From: BM003 sp963783695
GTDB taxonomy: Bacteria; Pseudomonadota; Gammaproteobacteria; Steroidobacterales; BM003
NCBI GenBank assembly: GCA_963783695.1
Contig: CAWAOM010000001.1
Coordinates: 1,054,001-1,118,000, forward strand
Direction of reading: 5' to 3'
Length of the DNA: 64,000 nt
The notes under the pieces are model-generated. The model was given only the letters and a program-made list of their open reading frames with translations, did not search any database and was not told the DNA's origin. Position 1 is the stretch's first letter, and each line of letters opens with the position of its first letter. Positions 55,316-64,000 of this stretch are shown here, piece after piece. The translations under genes and the position numbers were made by a program.

Positions 55316-55621
55316 CTATTCCGCGCGCGCTCCTTTCGCCTCCATTGTGATTCTGAGTGCCTGCAGCGCCTCCGCGCGCGCCGCCTCGGCATCGCGGCGG
55401 GCGCCGGTAAACAGATGCTGCTCGAGCTTGCTCTCGGCACTATCGAGCAGGGATCTCGCCGAACCGAGCGCCGCCGCCGCGTATTCCGCCGCACCGGCTT
55501 CGGCCGCTGCCGCAACCGCCTGACGCGCATCACTCATCTCCTGTACCGGGGCGGCCGCGCAGGCCGCGAGCCCGGACAGTATTGAAACTGCCAGTAATAA
55601 TTTTAAAATATCTCGTATCAT
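55316..55621 (-). CDS. DUF4398 lipoprotein
   Basis: 101 residues. The lipobox LAAC (LLAVSILSGLAACAAAPV) is followed by a helical hairpin rich in Ala, Glu and Arg (MSDARQAVAAAAEAGAAEYA, SARSLLDSAESKLEQHLF), the usual DUF4398 layout, often found beside OmpA-like proteins. Located in the envelope. It is 46 bp upstream of the acylphosphatase gene on the same strand. Confidence 0.87.
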   Translation of the reverse strand: MIRDILKLLLAVSILSGLAACAAAPVQEMSDARQAVAAAAEAGAAEYAAAALGSARSLLDSAESKLEQHLFTGARRDAEAARAEALQALRITMEAKGARAE

Positions 55622-55723
55622 ATTAAAATTACTATAAAAAAATAAAAGCTAGCAGGGCCCGATTGGCGCGTCAAGCAACGCAATAATACAATCCGCGGGC
55701 GTTTCTGCTTCCCGGACCACCCA

Positions 55724-56077
55724 ATGGACATCAGCATTTATCATAACCCTCGCTGCTCGAAATCGCGCGCCACTCTGGCTTTGCTCGAGGAGCGTGGACT
55801 CTCTCCCAGGATTGTCAGGTATCTCGAGATCCCGCCTTCGGTCGCCGAACTGGGACGGATTGTCGCGCTGCTGGGCATAACGCCGCGCGATCTCATCCGT
55901 TCCGGCGAGGAAGCCTATCAGGATCTCGAACTCGCCAACCCCGAACTCGCAGACGAAGTGCTGCTGCAGGCGATGCACGATCATCCCGCTCTTATCCAAC
56001 GACCCATCGTAGTGACCGGAGACGCAGCGCGTATCGGCAGACCGCCGGCCAGTGTGCTGGAAATTATTCCCGCCTGA
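55724..56077 (+). CDS. arsC: Glutaredoxin-dependent arsenate reductase ArsC
   Basis: 117 residues, ArsC/thioredoxin-like fold. Catalytic Cys in ISIYHNPRCSKSRATLALLE, then RYLEIPPSVAELGRIVALLG and QRPIVVTGDAARIGRPP carrying the substrate arginines. Reduces arsenate to arsenite. No arsenic efflux gene is nearby, so a general redox role in this widespread subgroup is possible. Stop and wrbA start share one base. Confidence 0.92.
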   Translation: MDISIYHNPRCSKSRATLALLEERGLSPRIVRYLEIPPSVAELGRIVALLGITPRDLIRSGEEAYQDLELANPELADEVLLQAMHDHPALIQRPIVVTGDAARIGRPPASVLEIIPA

Positions 56078-56685
56078 TGCAGATTCTCGTTCTCTATTTC
56101 TCCAGGCACGGTTCCACCGAGCGTGTCGCGCGACAGGTTTGCCGTGGTGTGGAGAGTCTTCCCGGCGTCAGTGCCATGCTGCGAACCGTGCCGCCAGTGT
56201 CGGCGGACTGCGAAGCGACCGCGCCACCGATTCCGCATAACGGTCCTCCCTATGCCACGCTGGAACAGCTCGCCGATTGCGCCGGACTGATTATTGGCAG
56301 CCCGACACATTTCGGCAATATGGCCGCCCCGCTCAAGTATTTTCTGGACCAGACCAGCGCGCTATGGCTCAGCGGTGCATTGACAGGGAAACCCGCTGCC
56401 GCCTTCACCTCCACGTCCAGCCTGCATGGCGGCCAGGAAAGCACGCTGCTGACGATGATGTTGCCCCTGCTCCATCACGGCATGATCATCACCGGGTTGC
56501 CATACAGCGAAGACGCGCTGAGCAAAACAACCGGCGGCGGCAGCCCCTATGGCGCCAGCGCCTACCAGCCGGACGGTGCACAACCTGCGCTGAGCGCCGC
56601 AGAAAACGCGCTGGCGCGAGCACTTGGCAGACGGGTAGCCGATATTGCGCTGCGACTGAACGGCGCAGCCGCCGCGTCATCGTGA
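56077..56685 (+). CDS. wrbA: NAD(P)H:quinone oxidoreductase WrbA
   Basis: 202 residues, flavodoxin-like. The FMN phosphate loop is YFSRHGSTERVARQV, with IGSPTHFGNMAAPLKYFLDQ and TSTSSLHGGQESTLLTMML as further FMN contacts, and GGGSPYGASAY near the C-terminus. Two-electron quinone reductase of the cytosol. Overlaps arsC and the next gene. Confidence 0.93.
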   Translation: MQILVLYFSRHGSTERVARQVCRGVESLPGVSAMLRTVPPVSADCEATAPPIPHNGPPYATLEQLADCAGLIIGSPTHFGNMAAPLKYFLDQTSALWLSGALTGKPAAAFTSTSSLHGGQESTLLTMMLPLLHHGMIITGLPYSEDALSKTTGGGSPYGASAYQPDGAQPALSAAENALARALGRRVADIALRLNGAAAASS

Positions 56686-57029
56686 CGGCCGGCCGCGCGC
56701 GCGCCGTAGATGTCGTCGCGGCGGCATTGCTGTTGATCTTGCTGGGGCTGTTCCTGCAACGTTTCATCACGGCTGTCGGCGCGATCGCCGCCATCGTTCT
56801 CGCCCTGCCGCTGCTTATTCCGGCGATCGTCTACCTTAGCAACCCGACCCGGGGCTACCAATGGCTATGTGTCCTGATCATCCCGTACCTGGGTATCGCG
56901 GTAGTGGAACTGATCGCTGATCCCGAACGACGCCTGTGGGCAACGGCGTTTGCCGTGGCCGGTCTGGTTCAGTTCGGCGTTGCAAGCCTCGGCACGAGGA
57001 TCAGCAGGAAGCGCCCACCACGCTCTTGA
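56682..57029 (+). CDS. DUF2069 membrane protein
   Basis: 115 residues from GTG 56682, overlapping the wrbA stop as GTGA. Three to four membrane helices and the family stretch ALPLLIPAIVYLSNPTRGYQ, then WLCVLIIPYLGIAVVE. Role unknown; it is usually placed with arsC/wrbA in gammaproteobacteria. Its end overlaps convergent hda by 29 bp. Confidence 0.86.
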   Translation: MTAGRARAVDVVAAALLLILLGLFLQRFITAVGAIAAIVLALPLLIPAIVYLSNPTRGYQWLCVLIIPYLGIAVVELIADPERRLWATAFAVAGLVQFGVASLGTRISRKRPPRS

Positions 57030-57696
57030 CGAAAGGAATCGTCAATCGCCTTTGTGCGCTCAACGACGCCCGGTCAAGCTGGTCGAGTAGACGAAACAGC
57101 GAATGGCTGTCACGGGCGAATCGGGTAAGCAGGTAACGCCCGGTCTCTTCCGGCAACTCCAGACCGCGAAAACTCGCCCGCAATCGCAGCGCGCGCAGGC
57201 GGTCGGCATCCTCCATCGCGCTCAATTCGAAAACCGGCCCCCACCCCAGACGCGATCTCAGATCGCGTAACGCGATCGCCACCGCGGCCGGTGGCAGCGA
57301 AGAGGTTACCAGCCAGCGTCCACCGACTTCGCGGCTCTGGTTGAATAACGTAAACAGCGCAGCTTCCCACGCCTCATTGCCGGCGATTCGGTCGATATCG
57401 TCGAAACAGAGCAATGCCGCATTACCCCAGCCCGACACAACTTGCGCGGGAGGCAATGGCTGTGCGCCCAGCGCAAAATAAGCACACGGCTCGCCGCGAT
57501 CGATGCCCGCGCGGCACAATGCCTGGCACAGATGGCTTTTACCGCTGCCACCCGGCCCCCACAACCACGCTATCGGGTCCTCCGGGTGGCGGATAAAGCG
57601 CTGCAGGTAATCGAGCACAGCAAGATTCGGGCCCGGGTAAAAAGACTCCAGGCGAGCCTGGTCAGGCAACGCCACCGGCAGAGGCAGCTGGCTCAT
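57001..57696 (-). CDS. hda: DnaA regulatory inactivator Hda
   Basis: 231 residues, AAA+ protein related to DnaA domain III. The N-terminus MSQLPLPVALPDQARLESFY carries the beta-clamp-binding QLPLP. Walker A is WGPGGSGKSHLCQAL and Walker B ALLCFDDIDRI. With the loaded clamp it stimulates ATP hydrolysis by DnaA after initiation. The ATG overlaps the pgsA stop (ATGA); the longer frame to 57735 only shadows pgsA. Confidence 0.94.
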   Translation of the reverse strand: MSQLPLPVALPDQARLESFYPGPNLAVLDYLQRFIRHPEDPIAWLWGPGGSGKSHLCQALCRAGIDRGEPCAYFALGAQPLPPAQVVSGWGNAALLCFDDIDRIAGNEAWEAALFTLFNQSREVGGRWLVTSSLPPAAVAIALRDLRSRLGWGPVFELSAMEDADRLRALRLRASFRGLELPEETGRYLLTRFARDSHSLFRLLDQLDRASLSAQRRLTIPFVKSVVGASC

Positions 57697-58253
57697 GTCG
57701 GCTCGTGGCTTACATGGTATGCGCGCATACCCCACCGCCAGACATAATCGATGCCGCTGACAACCGTGGTGACCAGCACGACACTGCCAAGAAACAATAC
57801 CGCCCAGCCGGGGACCAGCGTCGGGTAGGCCGCTGCGGACAGCACCGCAAGGACATACAGTAATTGCACCCCGGTGTTGATCTTGCTGACTCCGCTGGGC
57901 TCGCCATCAACCGGCTTGACCAGGAAATTGTAGGCAAATCCGCCGCCGACGATCAGCAGATCGCGGCCGATCACAATCAGCGCCAGCCACAGCGGATTCA
58001 GACCGACATATGTCAGGGTGATGTAGACGCTGAACATCAGCAACTTGTCGGCGAGCGGGTCCAGAATGCCACCGAGACGCGTCCGCCAGTCAAATCGCCG
58101 CGCCAGATAACCGTCCAGACCATCGGAAAACCCGGCAACAAAAAACAACATCAGCGCTTTGTCAAACTCACCCCGCACCAGCAACATCACGATCGGCGCG
58201 ACCAGCAGCATGCGCACGATACAGATCAGGTTGGGAATAAACTTCAGGTTCAT
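57693..58253 (-). CDS. pgsA: Phosphatidylglycerophosphate synthase PgsA
   Basis: 186 residues, about five membrane helices, with the CDP-alcohol phosphotransferase motif DGLDGYLARRFDWRTRLGGI then LDPLADK. Joins CDP-diacylglycerol and glycerol 3-phosphate, first step to phosphatidylglycerol and cardiolipin. Coupled by 4-bp overlaps to DUF2066 upstream and hda downstream. Confidence 0.94.
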   Translation of the reverse strand: MNLKFIPNLICIVRMLLVAPIVMLLVRGEFDKALMLFFVAGFSDGLDGYLARRFDWRTRLGGILDPLADKLLMFSVYITLTYVGLNPLWLALIVIGRDLLIVGGGFAYNFLVKPVDGEPSGVSKINTGVQLLYVLAVLSAAAYPTLVPGWAVLFLGSVVLVTTVVSGIDYVWRWGMRAYHVSHEPT

Positions 58254-59296
58254 CGTCGATAGCGATAGCGCAGCGTCTGCCCGGTCCCAGCTATATCCGG
58301 CGACGGCTCCTGTTCAAGCAACGAACCGAGCCCGATCGCCCGCTCGAGCATTTCCGGATCGGCGCGAAGAGCCAGCCGGAAGCGGACACCGTCGGCCGAA
58401 ATCTCATCGACGGCAATGCTCTCGACCACGCTCAGTTGCTCCAGATAACTGGCCACGGCGCCATAGTCGGCAAATCCTTCAACTCCGCGGACCGTCAATA
58501 TCAGATCGCTGCCCTGAGGACTTCCGCGAACCGCGTATAACTCGGCGAACCGATCGGCAGCGAGATCGATGCCTGCCGCGAGACCGCCGAGCGCCTGCGC
58601 CTGTGTCGCCCCCATCAGCAGCGTCCAACGCACCCTCCACTCGCGATTCTGTTGTAGTTGCGCGCGACCGATCAGAACCGCGTCGGCGCCATAGCGCTCC
58701 GACGCCTCGATGATCTTGTCGTCAAACCCGGCCCATACGTCGGAGAAAGGCAGCGTCTGCATGTCTGCGGCATCGTTGAGAGGCAGAAGCAGCGGCAGAC
58801 CGCGCAGCGCCGCCCGCTCGCGCAGAAGGTCCGGCATGTCACCGACATCCTCGGCGCCGAGAAGCGCGCGTTCGCCACGGCCATTGTCCAGAGCCAGCCA
58901 CATCAGCGTTTCAGGACGCTCGCCGCCCCAAACCCGCTCGCCACGAGCAACAAGTTCGCCGTTCACGGCTTCTTCGTCGAAGCGCACCCAGAGCTGGTCG
59001 TCATCGAGAAACCGGTATTGCTGGACAAATTTTCGTGCCGAACCCAGCAGTTCATGCGCCGCGTCACCCGGCTCGATACGGCGGTATCCGGTCACCCTGA
59101 TCAGGACCTGCTCCAGCGCCCGGGCGTAACCGGCCGCTACTGTGTTCGCGGTGCGGTTTTCGACCTCCACCGAGGCCTCGTAAAGACCGCTGATCTCGGT
59201 AGCGCACAGACGGCCGCAGATGGCCATCGCCGCCACCAGCACAAACGCGGTTTTCCAGATCTTCGGCAAGAGCCTGCTCCTTTGACTTGCCAGCAT
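58250..59296 (-). CDS. DUF2066 exported protein
   Basis: 348 residues from ATG 59296. The signal peptide MLASQRSRLLPKIWKTAFVL runs to a cleavage site near LCATE. The DUF2066 core GLYEASVEVENRTANTVAAG, YARALEQVLIRVTGYRR and WVRFDEEAVNGELVARGERV follows. Periplasmic, function unknown; the linkage to pgsA and hda and the divergence from purM are conserved in gammaproteobacteria. Confidence 0.88.
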   Translation of the reverse strand: MLASQRSRLLPKIWKTAFVLVAAMAICGRLCATEISGLYEASVEVENRTANTVAAGYARALEQVLIRVTGYRRIEPGDAAHELLGSARKFVQQYRFLDDDQLWVRFDEEAVNGELVARGERVWGGERPETLMWLALDNGRGERALLGAEDVGDMPDLLRERAALRGLPLLLPLNDAADMQTLPFSDVWAGFDDKIIEASERYGADAVLIGRAQLQQNREWRVRWTLLMGATQAQALGGLAAGIDLAADRFAELYAVRGSPQGSDLILTVRGVEGFADYGAVASYLEQLSVVESIAVDEISADGVRFRLALRADPEMLERAIGLGSLLEQEPSPDIAGTGQTLRYRYRR

Positions 59297-59392
59297 TCGG
59301 CGCTCATTCTCCCACACAGCCCGGTGTACAATACATAGCCTGCGCCGCCGCTGCGGCGGGCCGCACCCATCAATCATTGAGCCGAGTCATTC

Positions 59393-60424
59393 ATGGACAA
59401 TAAAACATCCCTTACCTACCGGGATGCCGGTGTCGATATCGATGCCGGAAACGAGCTGGTTCAACGCATCAAAACCAGCGTAAATAGCACCCGCCGCGAA
59501 GGCGTGCTGAGCGGGATCGGCGGCTTCGGTGGCCTGTTCGCAGTGCCGCTCGACCGCTATGCCAACCCGGTTCTGGTGTCGGGAACCGATGGCGTTGGCA
59601 CGAAACTCAAGCTCGCAATCGAGATGGGCATACACGACACGATCGGCATTGACCTGGTCGCGATGTGTGTCAACGACGTTTTGGTGACGGGTGCGGAACC
59701 GCTGTTCTTTCTCGACTATTACGCGACATCGCGCCTGGAACTCGATGTCGCCGAGGCCGTAGTCGCCGGGATCGCGGATGGCTGCCGCCAGGCCGGGGCC
59801 GCGCTGATTGGCGGAGAAACGGCGGAGATGCCCGGAATCTATCGCCCGGGCGATTACGATCTCGCCGGATTCTGTGTCGGCATTGTCGAGCGCGACCGGA
59901 TCATTGACGGCTCACGCACGCAGCCGGGCGATTGCGTGATCGGGCTCGCCTCCTCCGGACCTCACTCCAATGGCTACTCCCTGGTCCGCAAGATTCTCGA
60001 ACTCAATGGCAGTCATCTGTCCGCGACGGTTGGCGACGGACAGCTCGGGCCGCAACTCCTGGCGCCGACGCGCATTTACGTAAAGTCCGTTCACACGCTG
60101 ATGCAACAGGTGCAGGTGCACGCTCTTGCCCATATCACGGGCGGGGGTCTCGCGGAAAATCTGCCGCGCGTTCTGCCCGAAGGGCTCGGCGCAACAATCA
60201 TCGGCGACAGCTGGGAACGGCCAGCAGTATTCGACTGGTTGCAACAGCATGGCAACGTCGCCGCCAACGAAATGTACCGGACTTTCAACTGCGGTATTGG
60301 TATGTGCATCGTGGTTGCGGCAGATGATGCCGACCGGACGATCGATATCCTCGGCGAGGCCGGGGAGCAGGCGTGGGTCATTGGCCACACTCGCGAGGGC
60401 GACCACGCAGTGGAGCTGTCCTGA
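59393..60424 (+). CDS. purM: Phosphoribosylformylglycinamidine cyclo-ligase PurM
   Basis: 343 residues, fifth step of purine synthesis (AIR synthetase). Characteristic stretches: SLTYRDAGVDIDAGNELVQR, VSGTDGVGTKLKLA, IGGETAEMPGIYRPGDYDLA and HITGGGLAENLPRVLPEGLG. Complete. The stop TGA shares one base with the purN start. Confidence 0.97.
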   Translation: MDNKTSLTYRDAGVDIDAGNELVQRIKTSVNSTRREGVLSGIGGFGGLFAVPLDRYANPVLVSGTDGVGTKLKLAIEMGIHDTIGIDLVAMCVNDVLVTGAEPLFFLDYYATSRLELDVAEAVVAGIADGCRQAGAALIGGETAEMPGIYRPGDYDLAGFCVGIVERDRIIDGSRTQPGDCVIGLASSGPHSNGYSLVRKILELNGSHLSATVGDGQLGPQLLAPTRIYVKSVHTLMQQVQVHALAHITGGGLAENLPRVLPEGLGATIIGDSWERPAVFDWLQQHGNVAANEMYRTFNCGIGMCIVVAADDADRTIDILGEAGEQAWVIGHTREGDHAVELS

Positions 60425-61098
60425 TGACCAGCCAGCCATTGCGGCTGGTTGTTCTGATCTCCGGCCATGGCAGCAATCTCCAGGCAATGCTCGATGCTCG
60501 CAGCAGTGAACTGTCAGCGCTGCAAATATGCGGCGTAATCAGCGATCAACCCGATGCCTACGGTCTGCAAAGGGCGCACAATGCCGCCGTGCCGACCGCG
60601 CTGGTGAGCCGCAGCGAGTTCCGCGACCGCGAGTCCTTCGATCGCATGATCGGCGAACGCATAGACGCTTTTGGCGCCGACCTGGTCGTGCTTGCCGGGT
60701 TTATGCGCATTCTCGGCACCGAGCTCGTCACGGCCTATCGCGGGCGCATGCTCAACATCCACCCGTCGCTGCTGCCACGCTACCGCGGACTCCATACCCA
60801 TCGCCGGGCACTGGAGAACGGCGATACCATGCACGGGACCAGCGTTCATTTCGTTACGGCGGAACTGGATGGCGGTCCGGTCATTGCCCAGGCCGAGGTC
60901 GCAATTCGATCCGATGACGACCCGGTCACGCTTTCAGCTCGCGTTCAGCAACGCGAGCACATACTGTACCCGCGTGTCATCAACTGGATCGGCACAGGCC
61001 GCCTGACCTGGACCGGCGCGGTACCGCAATTCGACGGCGGACCGCTGGAGAAGCCCATAGTATGGAAACATCAGTCCGAACCCGATTCGTTACCCTGA
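60424..61098 (+). CDS. purN: Phosphoribosylglycinamide formyltransferase PurN
   Basis: 224 residues, third step of purine synthesis using 10-formyl-THF. VLISGHGSNLQAMLDA binds the phosphate of GAR; the catalytic Asn, His and Asp are in GRMLNIHPSLLPRYRGL, HGTSVHFVTAELDGGPVIAQ. Overlaps the following DUF3108 gene by 37 bp. Confidence 0.96.
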   Translation: MTSQPLRLVVLISGHGSNLQAMLDARSSELSALQICGVISDQPDAYGLQRAHNAAVPTALVSRSEFRDRESFDRMIGERIDAFGADLVVLAGFMRILGTELVTAYRGRMLNIHPSLLPRYRGLHTHRRALENGDTMHGTSVHFVTAELDGGPVIAQAEVAIRSDDDPVTLSARVQQREHILYPRVINWIGTGRLTWTGAVPQFDGGPLEKPIVWKHQSEPDSLP

Positions 61099-61814
61099 TT
61101 CTCGTTCATATCGCGTTGACCAGCGTGGCCGATGCCGCCGCTGGCGAATTCGCTCTGCAACCGTACCAGGCCAAATACCATGTCCACAGTTCGGGTTTTC
61201 GCGCCGGCGAGATCATCTCGACGTTGCGGCCGGAAGGGACCGATTACATTTTTGAAACGCGCGGCAAATCACGCGGTCTGGCCACGTTGTTCGTTCCCCG
61301 GCAGGCACTTGAAGTCAGCCGGTTTCGCGTGGGTGAAGATGGCCTCATCGCGCTTTCCTATTTCAGAGACGCGGGCAAGTCCGATCCGAGGGACGATACC
61401 CGGGCCGAATTTGACTGGATAAACGGGACTGTAGCGACGGTGGATAAAGGCCGCGACGCCATGCTCGAGCTCGCTCCGGGAATGATCGAGAGGCACATCC
61501 TGCCGCTCGCCATCGGCCTCGGCCTGCGCCACGGCGCGGCACCGCAGTCATTGACGCTGGTCGAGCGCGACCGGATCAAGAGTTTCGACATCACGGCCCA
61601 GGGCAACGAACGGATCGAGTTCGAAGGAGTCGTTCACGACACGATGAAATTTCTCCAGCATCGCGAAGAATCCGACCGCCGCACGACGATCTGGTTCGCG
61701 CCGGATCTCGGCTTTGTTCCGGTGAAATTCGAGATTCACGACAAACGCGGACTGCGCGCGCGCATCCTGTTGCAGCACCTGACTCTCGACGGCGTGGTAG
61801 TACTCGGAGGCTGA
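61062..61814 (+). CDS. DUF3108 exported protein
   Basis: 250 residues. Signal peptide RTRFVTLILVHIALTSVADA. The beta-rich body begins LQPYQAKYHVHSSGFRAGEI and includes RIEFEGVVHDTMKFLQHREE and TTIWFAPDLGFVPVKFEIHD, all typical of DUF3108. Probably a periplasmic beta-barrel-like domain of unknown role; often follows purN in gammaproteobacteria. It converges on dcd with no gap. Confidence 0.87.
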   Translation: METSVRTRFVTLILVHIALTSVADAAAGEFALQPYQAKYHVHSSGFRAGEIISTLRPEGTDYIFETRGKSRGLATLFVPRQALEVSRFRVGEDGLIALSYFRDAGKSDPRDDTRAEFDWINGTVATVDKGRDAMLELAPGMIERHILPLAIGLGLRHGAAPQSLTLVERDRIKSFDITAQGNERIEFEGVVHDTMKFLQHREESDRRTTIWFAPDLGFVPVKFEIHDKRGLRARILLQHLTLDGVVVLGG

Positions 61815-62381
61815 TCAGGCCCGCGGCAACGTAACGCCCTGTTGCCCCTGATATTTGCCGCCGCGATCACGGTATGAAACCTCACATACCTCGTCGGACT
61901 CGAAAAAAATCATCTGCGCCACACCCTCATTTGCATAGATCCGCGCCGGCAGCGGCGTCGTATTCGAAAACTCGAGCGTAACGTGCCCTTCCCACTCCGG
62001 TTCGAGGGGTGTGACGTTGACGATGATGCCGCAGCGGGCATAGGTCGACTTACCGAGGCATATTGTCAGCACATTGCGCGGAATCCGGAAGTACTCGACG
62101 GTCCGCGCCAATGCGAATGAATTTGGCGGAATGATGCAAACGTCGCCGCCAAAATCGACAAAGCTGTTGGCGTCGAATTTTTTTGGATCGACCACCGCGG
62201 AATTGATATTGGTAAAAATCTTGAATTCCGCGGCGCACCGCACGTCATAACCATAGCTGGAAGTGCCGTACGAGACGATCTTGCCAGCCTCGTTCTTGCG
62301 GACCTGCCCAGCCTCGAACGGCTCGATCATGCCGTGGCTATCGGCCATCTGCCGGATCCATTTATCCGACTTGATGCTCAT
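61815..62381 (-). CDS. dcd: dCTP deaminase
   Basis: 188 residues: MSIKSDKWIRQMADSHGMIE, SYGYDVRCAAEFKIF, the signature TICLGKSTYARCGIIVNVTP, and LEPEWEGHVTLEFSNTTPLP with the catalytic Glu. Converts dCTP to dUTP for thymidylate synthesis. The ATG shares one base with the apbC stop. Confidence 0.97.
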   Translation of the reverse strand: MSIKSDKWIRQMADSHGMIEPFEAGQVRKNEAGKIVSYGTSSYGYDVRCAAEFKIFTNINSAVVDPKKFDANSFVDFGGDVCIIPPNSFALARTVEYFRIPRNVLTICLGKSTYARCGIIVNVTPLEPEWEGHVTLEFSNTTPLPARIYANEGVAQMIFFESDEVCEVSYRDRGGKYQGQQGVTLPRA

Positions 62382-63475
62382 CAGTTGTCCTCGATACTGA
62401 TTTTCGGGAAAAGCCGGCTGTAGTCGCGCGCCAGCATCGACAAACGGGCCCCCATCCGTCTGGCGATATCGAGATATCTGTGGGCGATCTCGCTGTCGGG
62501 TTGCGCGACCACGGTTGGCCGGCCGCTGTCCGCCTCCTCGCGCACTCTAAGGTCCAGCGGAATCGCACCAAGCAGGGGCACTTTATTGTCAGCCGCAATC
62601 CGGGCGCCGCCGCCGGCGCCGAAAATCGCCTCTTCGTGGCCACACTGAGAACAAATATGGGTACTCATGTTCTCGACGACCCCGAGCACGCGCACATTGA
62701 CCTTTTCGAACATCTTGAGTCCCTTTACCGCATCCAGCAGGGCAATATCCTGAGGCGTGGTAACGATCAGCGCCCCGCTCACGGGTACGTTCTGCGACAG
62801 CGTCAGCTGGATATCCCCGGTACCGGGCGGCATGTCGATCAGCAGATAGTCGAGCTCGCCCCAGTCGGTCTCGTTTAGCAACTGGGTCAGTGCCTGGGTC
62901 ACCATCGGCCCGCGCCAGACCATGGGTTGATCCTCATCAATCAGGAATCCGATCGACATACAAACAAGCCCGAGCGTCCGGATCGGCCGCATCGTCTTGC
63001 CATCAGTGGTCTGCGGCCGCTCGCTGCGCACGCCCAGCATGCGCGGCTGACTGGGGCCATAGATATCGGCGTCCAGCAAGCCGACCCTGGCACCATCGGC
63101 AGCAAGCGCCAGCGCCAGATTCGCCGCGGTCGTTGACTTGCCGACACCGCCCTTGCCACTGGCCACCGCAATGATATTTCTGACCGATCCGAGCGGCTTG
63201 AGAGTGGGCTGGACCGCATGCGCGGTAACTTTCCAGCTGATTTCAACCCGGACCTCCGTGACCCCTTCGACCGCGGCGATTCGCTCTCGCAGCGCCTGTT
63301 CGAGCAGCGCCTTGTAACCATCCGCCGGAAATCCCAGCTCGATCACGATGTTGACTGCCCCTGCGTTCAAGTCGATGGATTTGATCGCCTTGGCGCTAAT
63401 CAGGTCGGTCCCAAAATATGGATCCTGATATTGGCCGATCGCGGCTTCGATCTGCTCCTTGCGCGGCTCGCTCAT
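62381..63475 (-). CDS. apbC: Fe-S cluster carrier ATPase ApbC/Mrp
   Basis: 364 residues from ATG 63475 behind GGAGCAGC. An N-terminal MIP18/DUF59 domain (about 1-90) precedes a ParA/MinD-like ATPase with the deviant Walker A VASGKGGVGKSTTAANLALA and DADIYGPSQPRMLG. The CxxC pair in HICSQCGHEE binds the shared Fe-S cluster of the dimer. The open frame upstream to 63808 is not part of the gene. Divergent from metG in many relatives, but here the neighbour is different. Confidence 0.95.
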   Translation of the reverse strand: MSEPRKEQIEAAIGQYQDPYFGTDLISAKAIKSIDLNAGAVNIVIELGFPADGYKALLEQALRERIAAVEGVTEVRVEISWKVTAHAVQPTLKPLGSVRNIIAVASGKGGVGKSTTAANLALALAADGARVGLLDADIYGPSQPRMLGVRSERPQTTDGKTMRPIRTLGLVCMSIGFLIDEDQPMVWRGPMVTQALTQLLNETDWGELDYLLIDMPPGTGDIQLTLSQNVPVSGALIVTTPQDIALLDAVKGLKMFEKVNVRVLGVVENMSTHICSQCGHEEAIFGAGGGARIAADNKVPLLGAIPLDLRVREEADSGRPTVVAQPDSEIAHRYLDIARRMGARLSMLARDYSRLFPKISIEDN

Positions 63476-63822
63476 CCTGCTGCTCCGTCGTTGGCTGCCC
63501 TGGCGGGGAAAAGGCGCAATCTTAACGTAATCGGGGGCGCATACCAGCGTGTCGTGGCCGTTCCGGCAGCAATGGGCGGCAATACGGTGCAAATAATGCA
63601 ACGGATGCCACATTTTTCCGACTATCAAAGGCTTGGACGGCGGGAGCAAGCGCGGTATCGTAGAGGTCTGGAAAATACCGGGTGGCCGTGGAAGCCGTGC
63701 CGAAACACGGCCGATGGGGCGCTCCGCCAAGCAGAACAGCCAGTTCGCGGAACAATTTGGGAGTAAGTCTGACGTCGCGCAGGACGCCGGGAATCCGGTG
63801 CGGCGCAAACGTCGATGTCACT
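63476..63822. other. Gene-less stretch upstream of apbC
   Basis: About 350 bp between divergent apbC and the gene starting at 63823. No convincing frame or RNA gene. Likely holds promoters for both. Confidence 0.4.
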
Positions 63823-64000
63823 ATGCTCAAGCTTTTCGGGTCTCTTAAATCGGAACGTCTGATCGCCCAGATCAAGGAGGCGAGCGACCCCAATTCCGAG
63901 GAAACTCAGAAAGCCGCCGGCGCACTGCGCTCGGTGGGACCGAAGGCCATCCCGAAAATCATCGAGGCGATGGCGCATGCCGAGAAGAGTGAAACCGTCG
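63823..64000 (+). CDS. Start of an uncharacterised, possibly HEAT-like protein (cut by window end)
   Basis: The open frame from ATG 63823 runs off the window after 59 codons: MLKLFGSLKSERLIAQIKEA, then DPNSEETQKAAGALRSVGPK and AIPKIIEAMAHAEKSETV. The paired-helix pattern with the conserved-looking Gly-Pro-Lys-Ala-Ile-Pro turn resembles a HEAT-type repeat. No signal peptide. The rest lies outside, so length and family are unknown. Confidence 0.65.
   Translation, partial: MLKLFGSLKSERLIAQIKEASDPNSEETQKAAGALRSVGPKAIPKIIEAMAHAEKSETV

Noticed and set aside
55724..56077. Arsenic resistance operon
   Set aside because: Only arsC is present. Its neighbours (wrbA, DUF2069, hda) form the common housekeeping context, with no arsB, acr3 or arsR.

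Overview
The window (about 60% G+C by eye) reads as a chromosomal segment of a Gram-negative gammaproteobacterium. The evidence is the gene order: pcnB-folK-dNK-panB-panC, divergent lptFG/pepA-holC-valS, pssA-udg-rimI-prfC, DUF2066-pgsA-hda, purM-purN and dcd-apbC. Three PEP-CTERM proteins, one GlyGly-CTERM peptidase and a TolB/TPR membrane protein fit an environmental, probably aquatic, heterotroph. Closer placement (for example a Woeseiales-like lineage) would be a guess.

Layout. 1-4.4 kb: pantothenate, folate, deoxynucleoside-kinase and poly(A) polymerase genes on the minus strand, then a plus-strand tRNA-Glu(CTC) with a clear promoter. 4.5-16.9 kb is accessory: a secreted trypsin-like protease with near-identical golvesin-like/PKD repeats, broken by one extra base; a 929-residue FG-GAP/ASPIC exported protein flanked by a 202-bp direct repeat made from a small lipoprotein gene and its truncated copy; a 504-residue uncharacterised protein downstream of an NhaR-like LysR regulator; and a Rap1a/Tai-like secreted protein. 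17.4-20.4 kb (plus): hpf, an SbtA bicarbonate-type transporter with an SbtB-like PII partner, and lrgAB. 20.5-22.4 kb: TolB/TPR protein.

22.8-30 kb carries three PEP-CTERM genes, two of them tandem paralogues. All three have a -24/-12 (sigma-54) promoter, and all three share an upstream TTTACA-like element about 71-74 bp before the -24 GG. This looks like a local view of a sigma-54-controlled PEP-CTERM regulon. A decayed gene tail with its own terminator lies nearby, as does an odd tRNA-Val-like gene. No exosortase or regulator gene is present in the window.

30-36 kb (plus): a PafA-like phosphatase lipoprotein, two small or helical unknown proteins, an M14 carboxypeptidase with a GlyGly-CTERM tail, and an RDD protein. 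36-47.5 kb: lptGF (LPS transport) divergent from pepA-holC-unknown-valS, followed closely by a MoxR/DUF58/TgpA transglutaminase operon. 47.5-52.6 kb (minus): UMF1-type MFS transporter, prfC, rimI, family-4 uracil-DNA glycosylase and pssA. 52.7-64 kb: proS, a lytic transglycosylase, acylphosphatase, a DUF4398 lipoprotein, arsC, wrbA, DUF2069, hda-pgsA-DUF2066 (minus), purMN-DUF3108 (plus), dcd-apbC (minus), and the start of a possible HEAT-like gene cut by the window edge. Most housekeeping genes are packed with ATGA-type overlaps. The noncoding space is concentrated in the accessory parts at 4.5-17 kb and 22-30 kb.
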